Positions 53,299 through 63,873 are shown, numbered from the stretch's first letter. The stretch: 64,000 nucleotides of DNA from Mantamonas sphyraenae (GCA_026936335.1 JAPMXV010000054.1:248001-312000), one strand, 5' to 3'. Made by a program: numbers and translations. Notes: generated by a model from the letters alone, not told the origin.

Positions 53299-54828
53299 AT
53301 GTCATCATCATCATCATCATCATCCTCGTCCGGGTATGGGTGGACGTGGTCCGCCAACGCAGTCCATCGCGAGACGGCGCCTCTGGACATGGAGGAGCGT
53401 ACGGACAGCAAGCTGAACAAGCGGCTTTCCAAGAAGCTGTGCCAGGCGAACGACGAGTATGCAGGGATGCTTCAGTGTGTGCCTCGCTGGATGGAAAAGC
53501 AGAAACAAAGCAGTTCCGAGGAGGCCAAGGAGAGTGTCGAGTCACCGCTGGACGTTGCCATGAGCCAGGTGCAGGCTCTGCTGGACAAATTTGTTGAGCT
53601 GCACGTCACAGGCAACATGGACGAGGCCCAGGAACACACACATATGGTTGTGCTTGCATATGGCTCAGCAAGCATGGGTCTGTTTTCACCCACACAAGGA
53701 GACCTGGACCTTGTCGTGGTGTGTTCGTCTCGCGTGGGCAACGAGGCCTTCTTCGAGGCCTTCCCCGCCTTTCTGGAAGAGAAGTGCAACAATGAGGTGG
53801 CTAATGTGGTGGCTTTGCCCGATATCTACGTGCCACTGGTCAAGATGGATCTGTGCGAGAGCGGAACGGCGGTGGACCTGTCGTTTGCCCCGCTGAGTGT
53901 CGATTCCCTGGAAGAGATCAACCTTCAACTGCAGTGCAACCAAGATGGGCTCGACGGCGTACTGGAAGCCATTGAGCATCTGGATTCGACGGTATTGGGA
54001 CCGCTGCAGGGAGTGCAGGACGTGATCCACTTGGTGATGCACGTCCCACACGTTCGGCGCTTCCGGGCCTTGCTGCTCACGGTGCGTCACTGGGCCAAGC
54101 AACGGGGAGTGTACGGCAACACGGACGGTTTCATGCCCGGGGTGTCCTGGGCGGTGATGGCAAGCAGGACGTGCCAGATGTTTCCCAACTACGACACGTT
54201 CCATCTGCTTGCGGCGTTCTTTCGCCTCTTTGCACAATGGGGATGGCCTCATGCAGTGGCTCCATGTGACTGGGACGCAGAGCTGTTTTCCTTCTGGAAT
54301 CCCGGCGCAATCAAGAAGCAAAAGTTGCAGAAGATGCCGGTAATCACGGCCACGGCAATGACAACACGCTATGTCACGCGCAGCACAGCCGACATCCTTC
54401 TGGATGAGTTGCGACGTGCAGAACTGCACATGGAAGAGGTGCTCAGCAAGAAGGCCAAGCTGGAAGAGTTGTGGGAACCCAACCAGTTTGCCTGGATGTA
54501 CGCACACTACCTGCGCATCCGCCTCGACCCAAACGACGGCGCAGTATGGATGGGTTACGTACGTTCCAAGCTCATCTTTATGCTCGTTCTGCAAATGGAA
54601 ATGGTGGACTCTGTGGAGCGCATCCACCCGCACTTTGTCGCTGACGATGACATCCTGCTCGGCGTGCGCATGAACACCTCCTCGGGCACCTCGGGCATCC
54701 TCTCGGACACTCGAGTGCGCAGCGTCGTGCAACATTTCGTCTCTGACGTCAGCAAGAGCTTCCACGGCAAGGCGGGGCAAATTGCCATCCAAGAGGTCGA
54801 GCCCGAAAGCATCCATGTCGACTACTAA
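53299..54828 (+). CDS. Canonical poly(A) polymerase-type nucleotidyltransferase
   Basis: Adds poly(A) to 3' ends of RNA. Single exon, 509 residues from ATG 53299 (poly-Ser start; ATG 53389 is an alternative). Catalytic core: GSASMGLFSPTQGDLDLVV with Asp135 and Asp137, and third Asp193 in TAVDLSFAPL. The PAP central domain follows: FRALLLTVRHWAKQRGVYGN, DGFMPGVSWAVMASRTCQMFPN, FFRLFAQWGWPHAV, and KMPVITATAMTTRYV. Domain order matches the nuclear PAP of yeast and animals rather than TUTases. The C-terminal RNA-binding part is diverged and there is no obvious extended Ser/Thr tail. Its TGA ends 2 bp before that of pICln on the opposite strand. Confidence 0.86.
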   Translation: MSSSSSSSSSSGYGWTWSANAVHRETAPLDMEERTDSKLNKRLSKKLCQANDEYAGMLQCVPRWMEKQKQSSSEEAKESVESPLDVAMSQVQALLDKFVELHVTGNMDEAQEHTHMVVLAYGSASMGLFSPTQGDLDLVVVCSSRVGNEAFFEAFPAFLEEKCNNEVANVVALPDIYVPLVKMDLCESGTAVDLSFAPLSVDSLEEINLQLQCNQDGLDGVLEAIEHLDSTVLGPLQGVQDVIHLVMHVPHVRRFRALLLTVRHWAKQRGVYGNTDGFMPGVSWAVMASRTCQMFPNYDTFHLLAAFFRLFAQWGWPHAVAPCDWDAELFSFWNPGAIKKQKLQKMPVITATAMTTRYVTRSTADILLDELRRAELHMEEVLSKKAKLEELWEPNQFAWMYAHYLRIRLDPNDGAVWMGYVRSKLIFMLVLQMEMVDSVERIHPHFVADDDILLGVRMNTSSGTSGILSDTRVRSVVQHFVSDVSKSFHGKAGQIAIQEVEPESIHVDY

Positions 54829-54830
54829 TC

Positions 54831-55684
54831 TCAGCTTTCTTCCACTACCACATCATCCACTCCGTCGGCTTGATCTTCTTCATCCTCCTCCTCCGGCGCG
54901 ATAAACTTGCTCTCCCAATCCTGAAGCTGGGCAGCCTGCTCGTCGTCCAACCCGTCTTCAAACTGTCCACTGATCTGCAGCCCACCAGCCATCATTGCCT
55001 GAATAAGAGCCATGTCTTCGTCTGCAAACGCAGAGGACATACCGTCAGCGTAATCATCACCATCGCCTGAGGATGGCGCTTGAAAAATGATCCCTCCAAC
55101 AGCTGCCTGTTCGTCGTCGCCTGCAACGTCGTCATAGGCCACTTCAGTTTCTGCACCGTCGTCGGGGTTCAGAGAGGCCGCTGTGCACATCGCATCAAAG
55201 ATTTCCTGGACTGTAAGGTTGTGTGAGCGAGTTGGAGGAAAGTGGACGAGGTGGAAACTGGGCCCGGACACATACCCTGGTCGACGTCGGATGGGACAAT
55301 CATGAGGACAGTGATGCTTCCAAGGGGTAAACTGTCCCCGGTGGAGTCGGCGGTCTCCTCGTTGTCATGCTGCTCCTGCCCCTGGTCGTCGTCGGCAAAA
55401 GCGTCGCTTGGATCGACGTCGAGCTGGCAGTACACGCACGGGGCGTCAAAGGACTCGCGAGAGACGGCGTGGATGACGATGTCTGGAAACGAGACGGCGT
55501 ACGCGTCGTCGTTGGCGTCCTCAGCTGCGCGCCAGGCAAGCTGGGAGGTTGTGACGAACAGCGTGCCTGCTCCGTGGTCCTCCGATGCCTCTCCGTCGCC
55601 CATGCGCCACACTACATCCTTCACAGTGCACAATAGCTGGGAATCCTCGCTTTCAGGAGTCCACTCCGTCTCGAGGCGGTGCAT
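54831..55684 (-). CDS. CLNS1A: pICln/CLNS1A homologue, methylosome chaperone
   Basis: Sm-protein assembly chaperone that works with PRMT5. Exons 55684-55276 and 55210-54831 (donor GTATGT, acceptor TTACAG) give 262 residues; an upstream ATG at 55741 would give 281. The PH-like fold is visible in GAGTLFVTTSQLAWRAA, AVSFPDIVIHAVSRES and VYCQLDVD, then an acidic loop, GSITVLMIVPSDVDQ, VQEIFDAMCTAASLNPDD. The C-terminus is strongly acidic (EEEDEEDQADGVDD), as in other pIClns. I chose the inner ATG because the outer one leaves only 28 bp to the divergent gene. Confidence 0.85.
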
Positions 55685-55769
55685 GGCGGACGGAGACGAC
55701 GGGTTGCCGTCCACCGCGCACGGGCCACCAACACTGTGCATAGACGAGGAGGGAAAAAGCAAGCAAATT

Positions 55770-57033
55770 ATGAAAATACACTGGCTAGTTGTCATGTATG
55801 CGGTAGCTGTGGCCGTGTACGTGTTTCTGGGCCAGCAGAGGCCGCCAGCAGAGGAAATTCGGGAGAACAACAGAGTTATTGTTCTGATGTGCTACAAGCG
55901 GGTGGACTCGCTGCTGCAAACGCTGGCGAGCTTAAAGTCGCTGCAGGGGATTGACAAGTATCATCTGGTGGTGACGCAGACGGTGGACCCGGACGAGCCG
56001 CATTTTTTCGAGGTGACGTCTGGGATTCTGCGCGCGAATCTGACGTTTATGGAGTACACACACATCAAAACGGACATGCTGGCACATGATGGCAGCTTCT
56101 CTGTGAATCAGGTACGTAGGGATGGGGAGGGCGGCAGAGGGAAGCGTGCAAGGACGGGAGAGAGAAGCTGACGTGTGGGACCACTGGCACAGCGCAAGTA
56201 CGGCAGCAAGAGAAACTCCATCGCGAATATGATCAACGGGGTGGAGTATGCGTACCACAAGTTCCCCAAGGCCGAGTTTATGATGGTGAGTGAGGGAGCG
56301 GGGGTACGGGGTGCTCCCTGAATGGAAACGGCTGACGTGTCACGGATCACAGATCATGGAAGACGACGTAGTGATGTCACCAGACATCCTGAACTACTTT
56401 GAACGGTGCAAGACCATCATGCGGGAGGACAAGCGTATCACGTTTGCGACGTCGTACTACATCTTCCGCGGGACGCATCCGTACTTTGACCACATCCGGT
56501 GGGAACACCATCTGCCGCGGTACCGACCAAACCCTATGAGTATTCTGACGATGGAGCAGCGGACGACGACTTTCAAGACGTTCTTCTGGATGATGCGGCG
56601 TTCGGTGCTGCCAAAGATGTCGCGGGACTTTCGGGGGATGGTGAAGCACAGGGGCGAAACCCTGCACGAGCTGTTCAAGGGCTGTGAGTACTGCGAAAAC
56701 TACTGCTATGACCACTGGGTGGAATGGGTGTATCGAGGGACACGTATCCTGGTGCCCGAGGTCCCGCGTGCGGCGCAGTACAGCGTGGGAGGCATGACCA
56801 CGCCCGAGGACAAGCGCGGAGAGAAGGTGCTGTCCAACTACTACAACGAGCGCATGATTGAAGAGGACGAGTACATCGAAATGGGCCCCATGTCGAGGTT
56901 TGCCGTCCTCGTCAACGCCGTCGCCGCCACAGCGATTGCCTTGCTCTTTCTCAATGTCATTGGACGCATTGTCCTACAACTGCTGGGAGATCGTGCAGCC
57001 GGGTGGGCCATACCCCAGACGAAGAATTTGTGA
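55770..57033 (+). CDS. GT13-type (GnT-I/POMGnT1-like) glycosyltransferase
   Basis: Likely a Golgi N-acetylglucosaminyltransferase-type enzyme. Exons 55770-56111, 56193-56285 and 56353-57033, all phase 0, give 371 residues. N-terminal signal anchor at residues about 4-20 (HWLVVMYAVAVAVYVFLG). The catalytic core has NRVIVLMCYKRVDSLLQTLASL, SIANMINGVEYAYHKFP, the metal-binding IMEDDVVMSPDIL, FFWMMRRSVLP, and YDHWVEWVYRGTRILVPEVPRA. These fit GT13 (EDDLEVAPDFF and WDDW-type motifs in human GnT-I). Unusually, a second hydrophobic segment lies near the C-terminus (LVNAVAATAIALLFLNVIG, about residues 330-350). Confidence 0.8.
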
Positions 57034-57426
57034 CGGAGTGTGGTCGAGCGAAAATGAACGGCAACTTCTTTCAGGATTTTCATTTCCGGTTGTGCGAGTT
57101 TGCAAGGGTGAACAATGTGATGACAACGTGATGGACACGCATCTGTGGGTTGGAAGTCGACAGTACTTGGCACAGCTGCGCACGACTCAAGGAGAGAGGA
57201 AAACCACGCTGCAAATTTTTTCCTCTCTCGCAGGGTGTGGTGGACTGGAAGCACGGGTGCAACCTGCACATGTGAGACGTATGTAGTGTAGAGTCCATTG
57301 GATAGCACGTGGACGTCAGCAGGTGGATGCCATTCCAACGTCGGCTGCTCGGCGTGGTCGCAGTATATGTAGAGCATTGTCAAAATTCGAGATCATGTAT
57401 CACGCGTGCGATGCCGCGAGGACATA
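57034..57426. other. Intergenic region
   Basis: About 390 bp between the GT13 gene and the tRNA. No convincing coding frame or regulatory element seen. Confidence 0.5.
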
Positions 57427-57509
57427 GTCAGTATGGCCGAGTGGTTAAGGCGGCGGACTTGAAATCCGCTGGTGGAAACGCCGCGTAGGTTCGAACCCTG
57501 CTGCTGACG
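57427..57509 (+). tRNA. tRNA-Ser (anticodon UGA)
   Basis: Seven-pair acceptor stem GTCAGTA/TGCTGAC with one U-G pair. The D-arm A-box reads TGGCCGAGTGG. Anticodon stem GCGGA/TCCGC encloses loop CTTGAAA, so the anticodon is TGA (Ser, codon UCA). There is a long variable arm as expected for serine. B-box is GGTTCGAACCC, and the discriminator base is G. No intron. Confidence 0.96.
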
Positions 57510-57516
57510 AGATCTC

Positions 57517-57523
57517 TTTTTTT
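57517..57523 (+). terminator. RNA polymerase III T-run terminator
   Basis: Seven T residues 8 bp after the tRNA discriminator base, the usual Pol III stop signal. Confidence 0.85.
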
Positions 57524-57640
57524 GTCCCTTTCGATGCTCAGCGAGCGTTGGTGCTCTGAAGGAGAACATGAAGAGAGAAGACGTTGAAAGAACAACTGGA
57601 ACGCATGGGAAAGCTCTGCGGAGACGCAGGCAGCTGATTG

Positions 57641-58896
57641 ATGTCGTCGACGCTGCAGGCCACGGTGTTTGTGCTCGGATTGAGCAACACAGGCAAGTCG
57701 GCACTCCTCGCTCGGGAGGTGCAGAAAGAGTTTTTTGGAGGACACGATGCGACGGAGCGAGTGGAGGGCCACACGTGGCGGCGTGCGCTCGGGGAACAGG
57801 CTGGGGCGTTGAAAATGCACGGGTGGGAGGTGCCGATGGTGGCGTATCCGCAGGGTCTGAAGCAGGAGACATACAGTGATATGGTCCACGTGTTGTTGGT
57901 ACTCTCCTTTGACGACTTGGCGTCGTTCCAGGCTCTGGATCTGCTTGCTGCCGGGGCGCGGGAGGCGCATCCCAGTGCGACGTTGTGGCTGGTGGCCAAC
58001 AAGAGGGACGTGGACGAGGCGCACTGGCGAGTGAGCGAGGCAGAAGTGGAAGCAAAGGCAGTGCAGATGGGATTGGAGATGGCCATGATCTCGTGTGCAG
58101 AGGGTGGAGAGGGCGGGGGTGTGGATGCGTTGTTTGCGCGCGTTGCCGAGGCGTGTGCAGCTGCACGGCTGCACGCACAGCAGTTCAACCCAAAGTTCTT
58201 TTCTGCACACGTGTCTGCACTGTGCAAGGTTGCCAGCAAGAGTGGCCACCTTGCGGTGGACGGGAAGGATCGCTTTTGCGTGCTTGCAGACGCCACACTG
58301 CACCAGTTTGCAAGCACAATGGACAGTGAAGGAGTGACTGTGGATGTGGTCAGTTGCACTGTGACCGGCACGCAGGATCCAGAAACACTGCAGATCATCA
58401 CACCCAACCGCAGCCTTGCTCTGCGTGCACCCAACGCGGAGGAGGCTGTGGCCTGGCTGGAGGTCTTGCGTGAGACGCAGGCCGCACAAGCGGGCCGAAA
58501 GACAGTTGGTACATCCATGGATCTGCACGACGGGGTCATCAAGGGACCGCTGAAGATCCAAGGCAAGTTGGGGCGATGGCTGGCGAGACACGCAGAGGTC
58601 AGCCAGGGGTTTCTGAAACTGTACAAGAAGAAGGAAGACAGTATGGCCAACGAGGTGTTGGATCTGCTGACTTGCTCCCTGCGCGAGGTGGATGGGAAGC
58701 GGCAGGTGTTTGAATTGATTTCGCTGAACGGCAGTCGCGTCTTTCAAGCACCCGATGACGTCGCCTACGCCAAGTGGACGGTGGGACTCCATGTGGCCAT
58801 CCAAGCGGTGGTGGAAGCCACGCTGGGAGGTGGCGAAGAGGGCGAATGGGGCGAGAGCGTCGGGACACCCAGCAAATCGGGCACCGGCAACAGCAG

Positions 58897-58936
<40 letters not shown>

Positions 58937-59707
58937 GCTACCATCGAGTGTGAGATGGAAGGTGCAGTGTGGAAGCGCAGTGAGCACGGACAATGGCAGG
59001 AGCGATACGCACGGCTTGTGGGTGAGAACCTGTTGCTGTACAGAGAGGCAAAGGCTACGACGGCAAGCAAGTGCATTGGGCTGTTGCTGTGTTCAGTGCG
59101 CCTGGGTGACGGGCAGCACGGACGAGAGCACGCGCTTGAGGTCGTGTCGCCGAGCAGGACGTACGAGTTGGCGTTTGACACGCGAGTGGACCTGCAACGA
59201 TGGGTGGAAGTGTTGAGTGCAGCCACAGTGCGATTGATGGAGGAGCGTCTGGCGTCGACATTGACACGTAGGCGCAACACAGTCGTCGACGGCGACGGAA
59301 GTGCCGTGGTTCGTCTGGCCAAGAGTGTGGAGCCAGCAGAGGGATGGGAGGAGCGTGTGGCTGCCGTGCGTGCCATGGAAGGCAACGAGGCGTGTTGCGA
59401 CTGCCGCGGCACGGATGGAGTCACATGGGCGTCCATCACCCATGGAATTCTTCTGTGCGCCGCATGTGCAGGTATCCATCGGTCCCTAGGCACACATGTG
59501 TCCCAAGTGCGCTCGCTGGACTTGGATGTGTGGACAGAGAGCAACCTGGAGGCCATGGAAGTGGGCAACACTCGAGCCAACGAGATTTGGGAGGCTCGCA
59601 TGAGTGAGGAGGCTCGTCTGGGATCAGACGTGGATATGGATGCGCGCAAAGAGTTTATTCGGCGCAAGTACGTGGAGTTGGAATGGTTTGGTGCCCAGTT
59701 GGAGTGA
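57641..59707 (+). CDS. AGAP-type ArfGAP with GTPase-like and PH domains
   Basis: Arf GTPase-activating protein of membrane traffic. Single exon, 688 residues from ATG 57641. The N-terminal Ras-like segment keeps the P-loop GLSNTGKS (13-20) and VANKRD (G4), but the DxxG switch is not seen. PH-like regions follow (around GHLAVDGKDRFCVLADATLHQF, GPLKIQGKLGRWLARHAEVSQGFLKLY, and EGAVWKRSEHGQWQERYARLVG). The ArfGAP zinc finger starts at Cys585: CCDCRG with C-x2-C spacing, then CAACAGIHRSLG carrying the Arg finger. A poly-Ser stretch of about ten residues separates PH segments. No ankyrin repeats follow; the protein ends soon after the ArfGAP. Confidence 0.9.
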
Positions 59708-59749
59708 GGGACGCCTTGGAGACCTCGAGTCGCCATCGCGACCAGAAAT

Positions 59750-61335
59750 ATGAGCTCAGAAATAGAGGTGGAGGATTTGCATTCGTTCTCGCTTGTGTTT
59801 CCTACGAATGTTTACGGCACTTGCTTGGTGGACGACGAACTGTTGATCGCCAGCGCGACGGAGGTGTTGAACATCGGCGTTGAGCGAGCACAGCGCACAA
59901 AGACGACGAAGCGCAAACGCAAAAACAGCAAGTCGAGTGGGTCGAATCGATCGACAGGGGACTTTTTGCCATCGTTCAGCAACCGTACATGGCGTCTGGG
60001 CCGGTTGCAGGTGTTTAATCTCCCGCGTGAGTTTGTTTGTCGCTTGTGCACGGGATGGGTAGGGAGATGCGCGGTGGACTGACAGCGAGAGGAACACGGG
60101 GACACAGAGGAGGGGACCATCTTGTCTGTGGATGCCATCGACATGCAGGATCAGGTGTACGTAGCGTTGGCAGCGATCCAGTCGCGCAAGGGCGCCTTTT
60201 TGCAGGTCGCCGTGTGGGACGGCACGAGCGCATTTGGCAGCCAGGACAAGGGGGCAGTGATCCGCTTGAATTATTATCCATTCCAGGTGTCGCATGTGGT
60301 GTAGGTTGCGAGGGGAGGAGGGCGAGGGAAGGGAAAGTGGTCGTGGTGGGGGCACGTGAATCGAGACACTGACGCTCTGACGCACTGCGCCCCACACACA
60401 GCGTCAACAACCAACCATTCCTGTTGGTGGGTGGCAGCGATGGCCGTGTACACATTTACAACCAGTTGCAAGGGTCCGAAGACTTTGTGGAGATTGAGGA
60501 GCACAAAGATCTGCCCGAGTTCAACCAGGGCTTTCAGACAGCGCCGACGAGCGTGTCGATCTACGCCGACGAAGAACAACGTGTGGTGGCCATCGGATGC
60601 GTGGATGGATACACATGGGTGGGTCGTGTGGCCACAGATGCCAGCGGGCAGGTGTTGGACGGGGAAACCATGGTGGAGGATTCCATCTTTTTGGACGGGC
60701 CCATTGCACGTGTGATGGTGTACAATACGGCACAGAGCGAGCTGGACACGAGACACAGGCTGGTGGAGCTGGTGGAGACACAGTTGGAAGAGGCACGTGG
60801 AGAGGAGGAGGACGGAATCCACTTGTCGGTGTGCGGAGCGCTTGGGTTTGCCACTGTGTTTCGCAACGTCATCACGTCGCTGTTTACAGACGCAGAGATG
60901 TTGGACGAGTCAGACCAGCACGACAGCGCATTGTGTTCGACGGTGATGGATGTCGATCTGGATGGCCGACTCGAGCTGGTGTATGGGTTCCACAGTGGGC
61001 AGGTCATCGTGTACCAAGAGCGAGAGCGCAGCAACGGGAGCAGCAGTGGGAGTAGCAGTGGGAACGATGGAGGCCAGAACGAGCAAGGAGGAGAGGTACA
61101 GGAATCACGATACGAGATTCTGTGGCAGAGGCAGTTTTCCGAACCTGTGCTTGCCTTGAATGTGGTGGACGTGACAAACGACGGCCTGGAGGAGCTTGTG
61201 GTGACCACGCAAAGCAGCGTGCATGTGTTGCAGATGAGCATGGAGGAAGCAGCTGTGAAGCTGGCCATGCGACTGCGTGTCCTCAGCCAGCGTGTGGCCA
61301 GCGGAAAGATGGCAGAGCTGGAGAAAATGTACTAG
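59750..61335 (+). CDS. KPTN: Kaptin-like subunit of KICSTOR
   Basis: KICSTOR tethers GATOR1 to lysosomes in amino-acid signalling to mTORC1. Exons 59750-60026, 60108-60300 and 60402-61335 give 467 residues. The kaptin signature is clear: VFPTNVYGTCL, ILSVDAIDMQDQVYV, FQVSHVVVNNQPFLLVGGSDGRVHIY, STVMDVDLDGRLELVYGFHSG and ILWQRQFSEPVLALNVVDVTNDGLEELVVTT. FG-GAP-like DLDGR and VTNDG blocks mark a beta-propeller. It ends without a long tail (MAELEKMY). No partner subunit is in the window. Confidence 0.88.
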
Positions 61336-61373
61336 GATGCATTGATGCGGTTTGTGTGTGTGTGTGTGTGGGG

Positions 61374-62232
61374 TCACTGCTCCTTGGCAAAGCGCTCGAT
61401 GCGCTGGCGCTTCTTCTGGTCCTCGAGGCTGAGGAAGCGTTCTTCACGCTGGCGCTTCTTCTCCTCAAGTTCCTGAGCAGAGATGCTGGGCTTGGCAATC
61501 GCGTTGGAGTTTGTGCCTGTGGTGGTGCTGCCGTTGCTGCCCTTTTTGGCGCTGGAGGAGGTTGTGGGCAGCGGGCCGTACTTGGCCAGTCGCTCGCGCT
61601 TCTTGATCTCTGCTGCGACGGACTGCAAGGCGGGGAGGTGGGGGGGGAGGTTGTAAGCATGGGCTCAGCCAATGGAATCGCAGGGCAAATCATCACATGA
61701 GAGGATGGACTCGAGGGGCACGTACAGGATCGACAGGCTGGCCGAAACGCTCTGCGCGCGTCTGCATGGCCCGCAGCTGCTCCAGAGACAGGTTGTCGAA
61801 GGAGCGTTTGGAGTTGGAGCGTTTGGATGAAGTGGCTGTGGCAACAGCGCCGGGTTTGGCGGTCTTGGCAGTCTTGGCAGCGGCAGAGCTGCTGCTGGAG
61901 GAGGTGGACAGGCCAAAGCGGGCGGCGCGGAGGGCTTCGCGCTCGTCAGCGGAAAGAGCCACTCGAGCGTTGAGAGAGACAACCTTGGAGGAGGCGGATG
62001 ATTTGGAGGAAGCGGACGTCGATGCTTGCTCTTCCTGAGCCTGTTTCTGGGCCTCGTTGTCGTCGTCCTCCTCCTTCTCCAGGGCCTCGAGTTCCTGCTC
62101 GAGGGCGTCGACATCTTGGTCAGCGTCGTCTTGCTCGTTCTCGGCTTCGTCCACGTCCACTTCCACCTCGGGCTCAGGCTCGGGTTCCGGATCGGCTTTG
62201 CGGCGACGAGAGGATCTGCGTTTGGCGGGCAT
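61374..62232 (-). CDS. SARNP/Tho1/MOS11-like RNA-binding protein
   Basis: Probably an mRNA-export and THO-associated factor. Exons 62232-61726 and 61622-61374 (donor GTACGT, acceptor CTTGCAG) give 251 residues. N-terminus is basic (MPAKRRSSRRRKADPEPEPE) then acidic and helical. The RA-x-RFG type motif occurs repeatedly: LRAARFGL, TRAERFGQP, ERLAKYGP and REERFLSL, as in the Tho1/MOS11 C-terminal family. No SAP domain is seen at the N-terminus. The assignment rests on these motifs alone. The start is divergent from the FYVE glycosyltransferase gene, 79 bp away. Confidence 0.6.
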
Positions 62233-62311
62233 GGATTCGGGTGTTGTGTGTGGGGGGGGGGGTTTGGGGTTTGCGCTGGTTGGCGCAGCTCCCTCTCGCA
62301 CTTTTGACAAA

Positions 62312-63850
62312 ATGGATCGGCCAGCTGTGTATGCTGTGCTGGCAACAGGGCTGCTGGGAGATGTGTTGCCGCTGGTGGAGCTTGCCGGACAGCTTGCGGC
62401 GCAGGACCACGGGCCAACGGTGCGCGTGTTTTCACACGCAAGCCTGCAGCCCTGGTTTGCCGAGGTCTGCCGGACGGGACTGGACTTTGTGGAGTTGGAA
62501 GGGGACCCAGGAGCGCTGATGCGTGACTTGAAACTGGTTGGAGCTCTGTTTGACGGACGCACCATTGAATTCTCCTCACAAGTGAGCGAGAACGAAGCCG
62601 AAGCCCTGGCCTCAACCCTTGCTCAGGTCACGGAACACTTTGACGGAGTGGAGGCCATTGTGACATGTTTGGCACTGTGTAGCATTGGCCAAAGCATGGC
62701 GCAGCGGCTTCAGTTGCCTCTGGCCTGCGTGCAGGTGACACCAGGGTTTGCAACGGGGGAATGGCCACACCCGTACGTCAGCATCGAAAAGTTGCCCTTT
62801 GCCTGGCTCAACCTCCTTTCCTACTCTCTGGCCTACTCGGTGCGCTGGGGTGCCCTCTCTCGTGATGTCAATGCATGGCGGGAGGAGTCGTTGAGTTTGC
62901 CACCCGTTCCGGAGTTTACCCCGGACGTGCCCACACTTGTGGCTGTGGATGAGGCCGTGGTGCCACGTGCATCCGACTGGCCTGCATATGTGGCCTGTGG
63001 GGGCTTCATTGCTCAACCGCAGATTCCGCCGCAGCTGCAGGAAGAGGGAAGGCTGAAGACACTGGCGGCGTTTCTTGAACGACACCAGAAGACGCCGCCG
63101 CTGTACGTGGGCTTTGGTTCGATGCTTCTTCCCGAACCCATGGAACTGGTGGGCAGGATAATGGATGCAGTGAAGGGTCTGGAGGTGGCTGTGGTGTTCC
63201 AGGGGGACGAGTCCAATCTGAGTGGTTGTCTGCCCGCACAGGATGACTCTGTACTGCTACTCGACACCTATGTGGATCACAGCTGGTTGTTTGCACAATG
63301 CAGCGGGGCAGTGCACCACGGAGGCGCAGGGACAACTGCAGCAGTGCTGCGTGCAGGGATACCGCAACTGCCGCTTCCCATGCTGCCGGAACAGAGATGG
63401 TGGGCTGCACGTGCACACACCCTAGGCGTCTGTCCAGAAGAGCCCATCCGTCTGTGTGATGTCACCACAGAGTGGTTGTCCCAGGCTCTGCCGACGCTGC
63501 TGCGTGCCGAGAGCGACTGTACAGAAGCGGCGCGTGAGGTGGCTGCCCAGATAGCGGCCCAGGGACGACAGGATGAACAAGACGATACCAATGGACGCCT
63601 GCATTGGCTTCACGAGCAACTGGAGGCACAACAGGAGAAAAGGGGCAAGAATGGGTGTGCATGGCAGCGGGACGAGGACGTGACACGCTGCCCGATTTGT
63701 CGCGTGGATTTCGGCCTGCTGGTACGCAAGCACCATTGCAGGGCGTGCGGTGCTGTGGTCTGTGATGATCATTCGCAGGGTCGCGTCAAGGGCCTTCCGG
63801 GATACCCAGCGAGTGGGGAGCAGCGAGTGTGCGACGGGTGCGTCGGGTGA
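62312..63850 (+). CDS. Sterol glucosyltransferase-like GT1 enzyme fused to a FYVE domain
   Basis: GT1-fold UDP-sugar transferase resembling sterol 3-beta-glucosyltransferase (UGT80/ATG26). Single exon, 512 residues from ATG 62312. N-terminal donor half: VYAVLATGLLGDVLPLVELA. C-terminal nucleotide-sugar half: PPLYVGFGSMLL, VAVVFQGDES, and HHGGAGTTAAVLRAGIPQLP (the GAGTT signature). From Trp451 a FYVE zinc finger: W-x2-D, CPIC, basic RKHHCRACG motif, VVCDDH, and RVCDGC; one zinc ligand Cys is His. FYVE binds PI3P, so endosomal or autophagic targeting is inferred. No GRAM or PH domain is seen. Confidence 0.85.
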   Translation: MDRPAVYAVLATGLLGDVLPLVELAGQLAAQDHGPTVRVFSHASLQPWFAEVCRTGLDFVELEGDPGALMRDLKLVGALFDGRTIEFSSQVSENEAEALASTLAQVTEHFDGVEAIVTCLALCSIGQSMAQRLQLPLACVQVTPGFATGEWPHPYVSIEKLPFAWLNLLSYSLAYSVRWGALSRDVNAWREESLSLPPVPEFTPDVPTLVAVDEAVVPRASDWPAYVACGGFIAQPQIPPQLQEEGRLKTLAAFLERHQKTPPLYVGFGSMLLPEPMELVGRIMDAVKGLEVAVVFQGDESNLSGCLPAQDDSVLLLDTYVDHSWLFAQCSGAVHHGGAGTTAAVLRAGIPQLPLPMLPEQRWWAARAHTLGVCPEEPIRLCDVTTEWLSQALPTLLRAESDCTEAAREVAAQIAAQGRQDEQDDTNGRLHWLHEQLEAQQEKRGKNGCAWQRDEDVTRCPICRVDFGLLVRKHHCRACGAVVCDDHSQGRVKGLPGYPASGEQRVCDGCVG

Positions 63851-63852
63851 CC

Positions 63853-63873
63853 CAACACACACACACACACACA
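63853..63873. repeat. (CA)n microsatellite
   Basis: Short run of CA dinucleotides between the glycosyltransferase stop and the next start. Confidence 0.9.

Noticed and set aside
53686-54816. 376-residue minus-strand ORF over the poly(A) polymerase
   Set aside because: Shadow frame of a conserved gene on the opposite strand.
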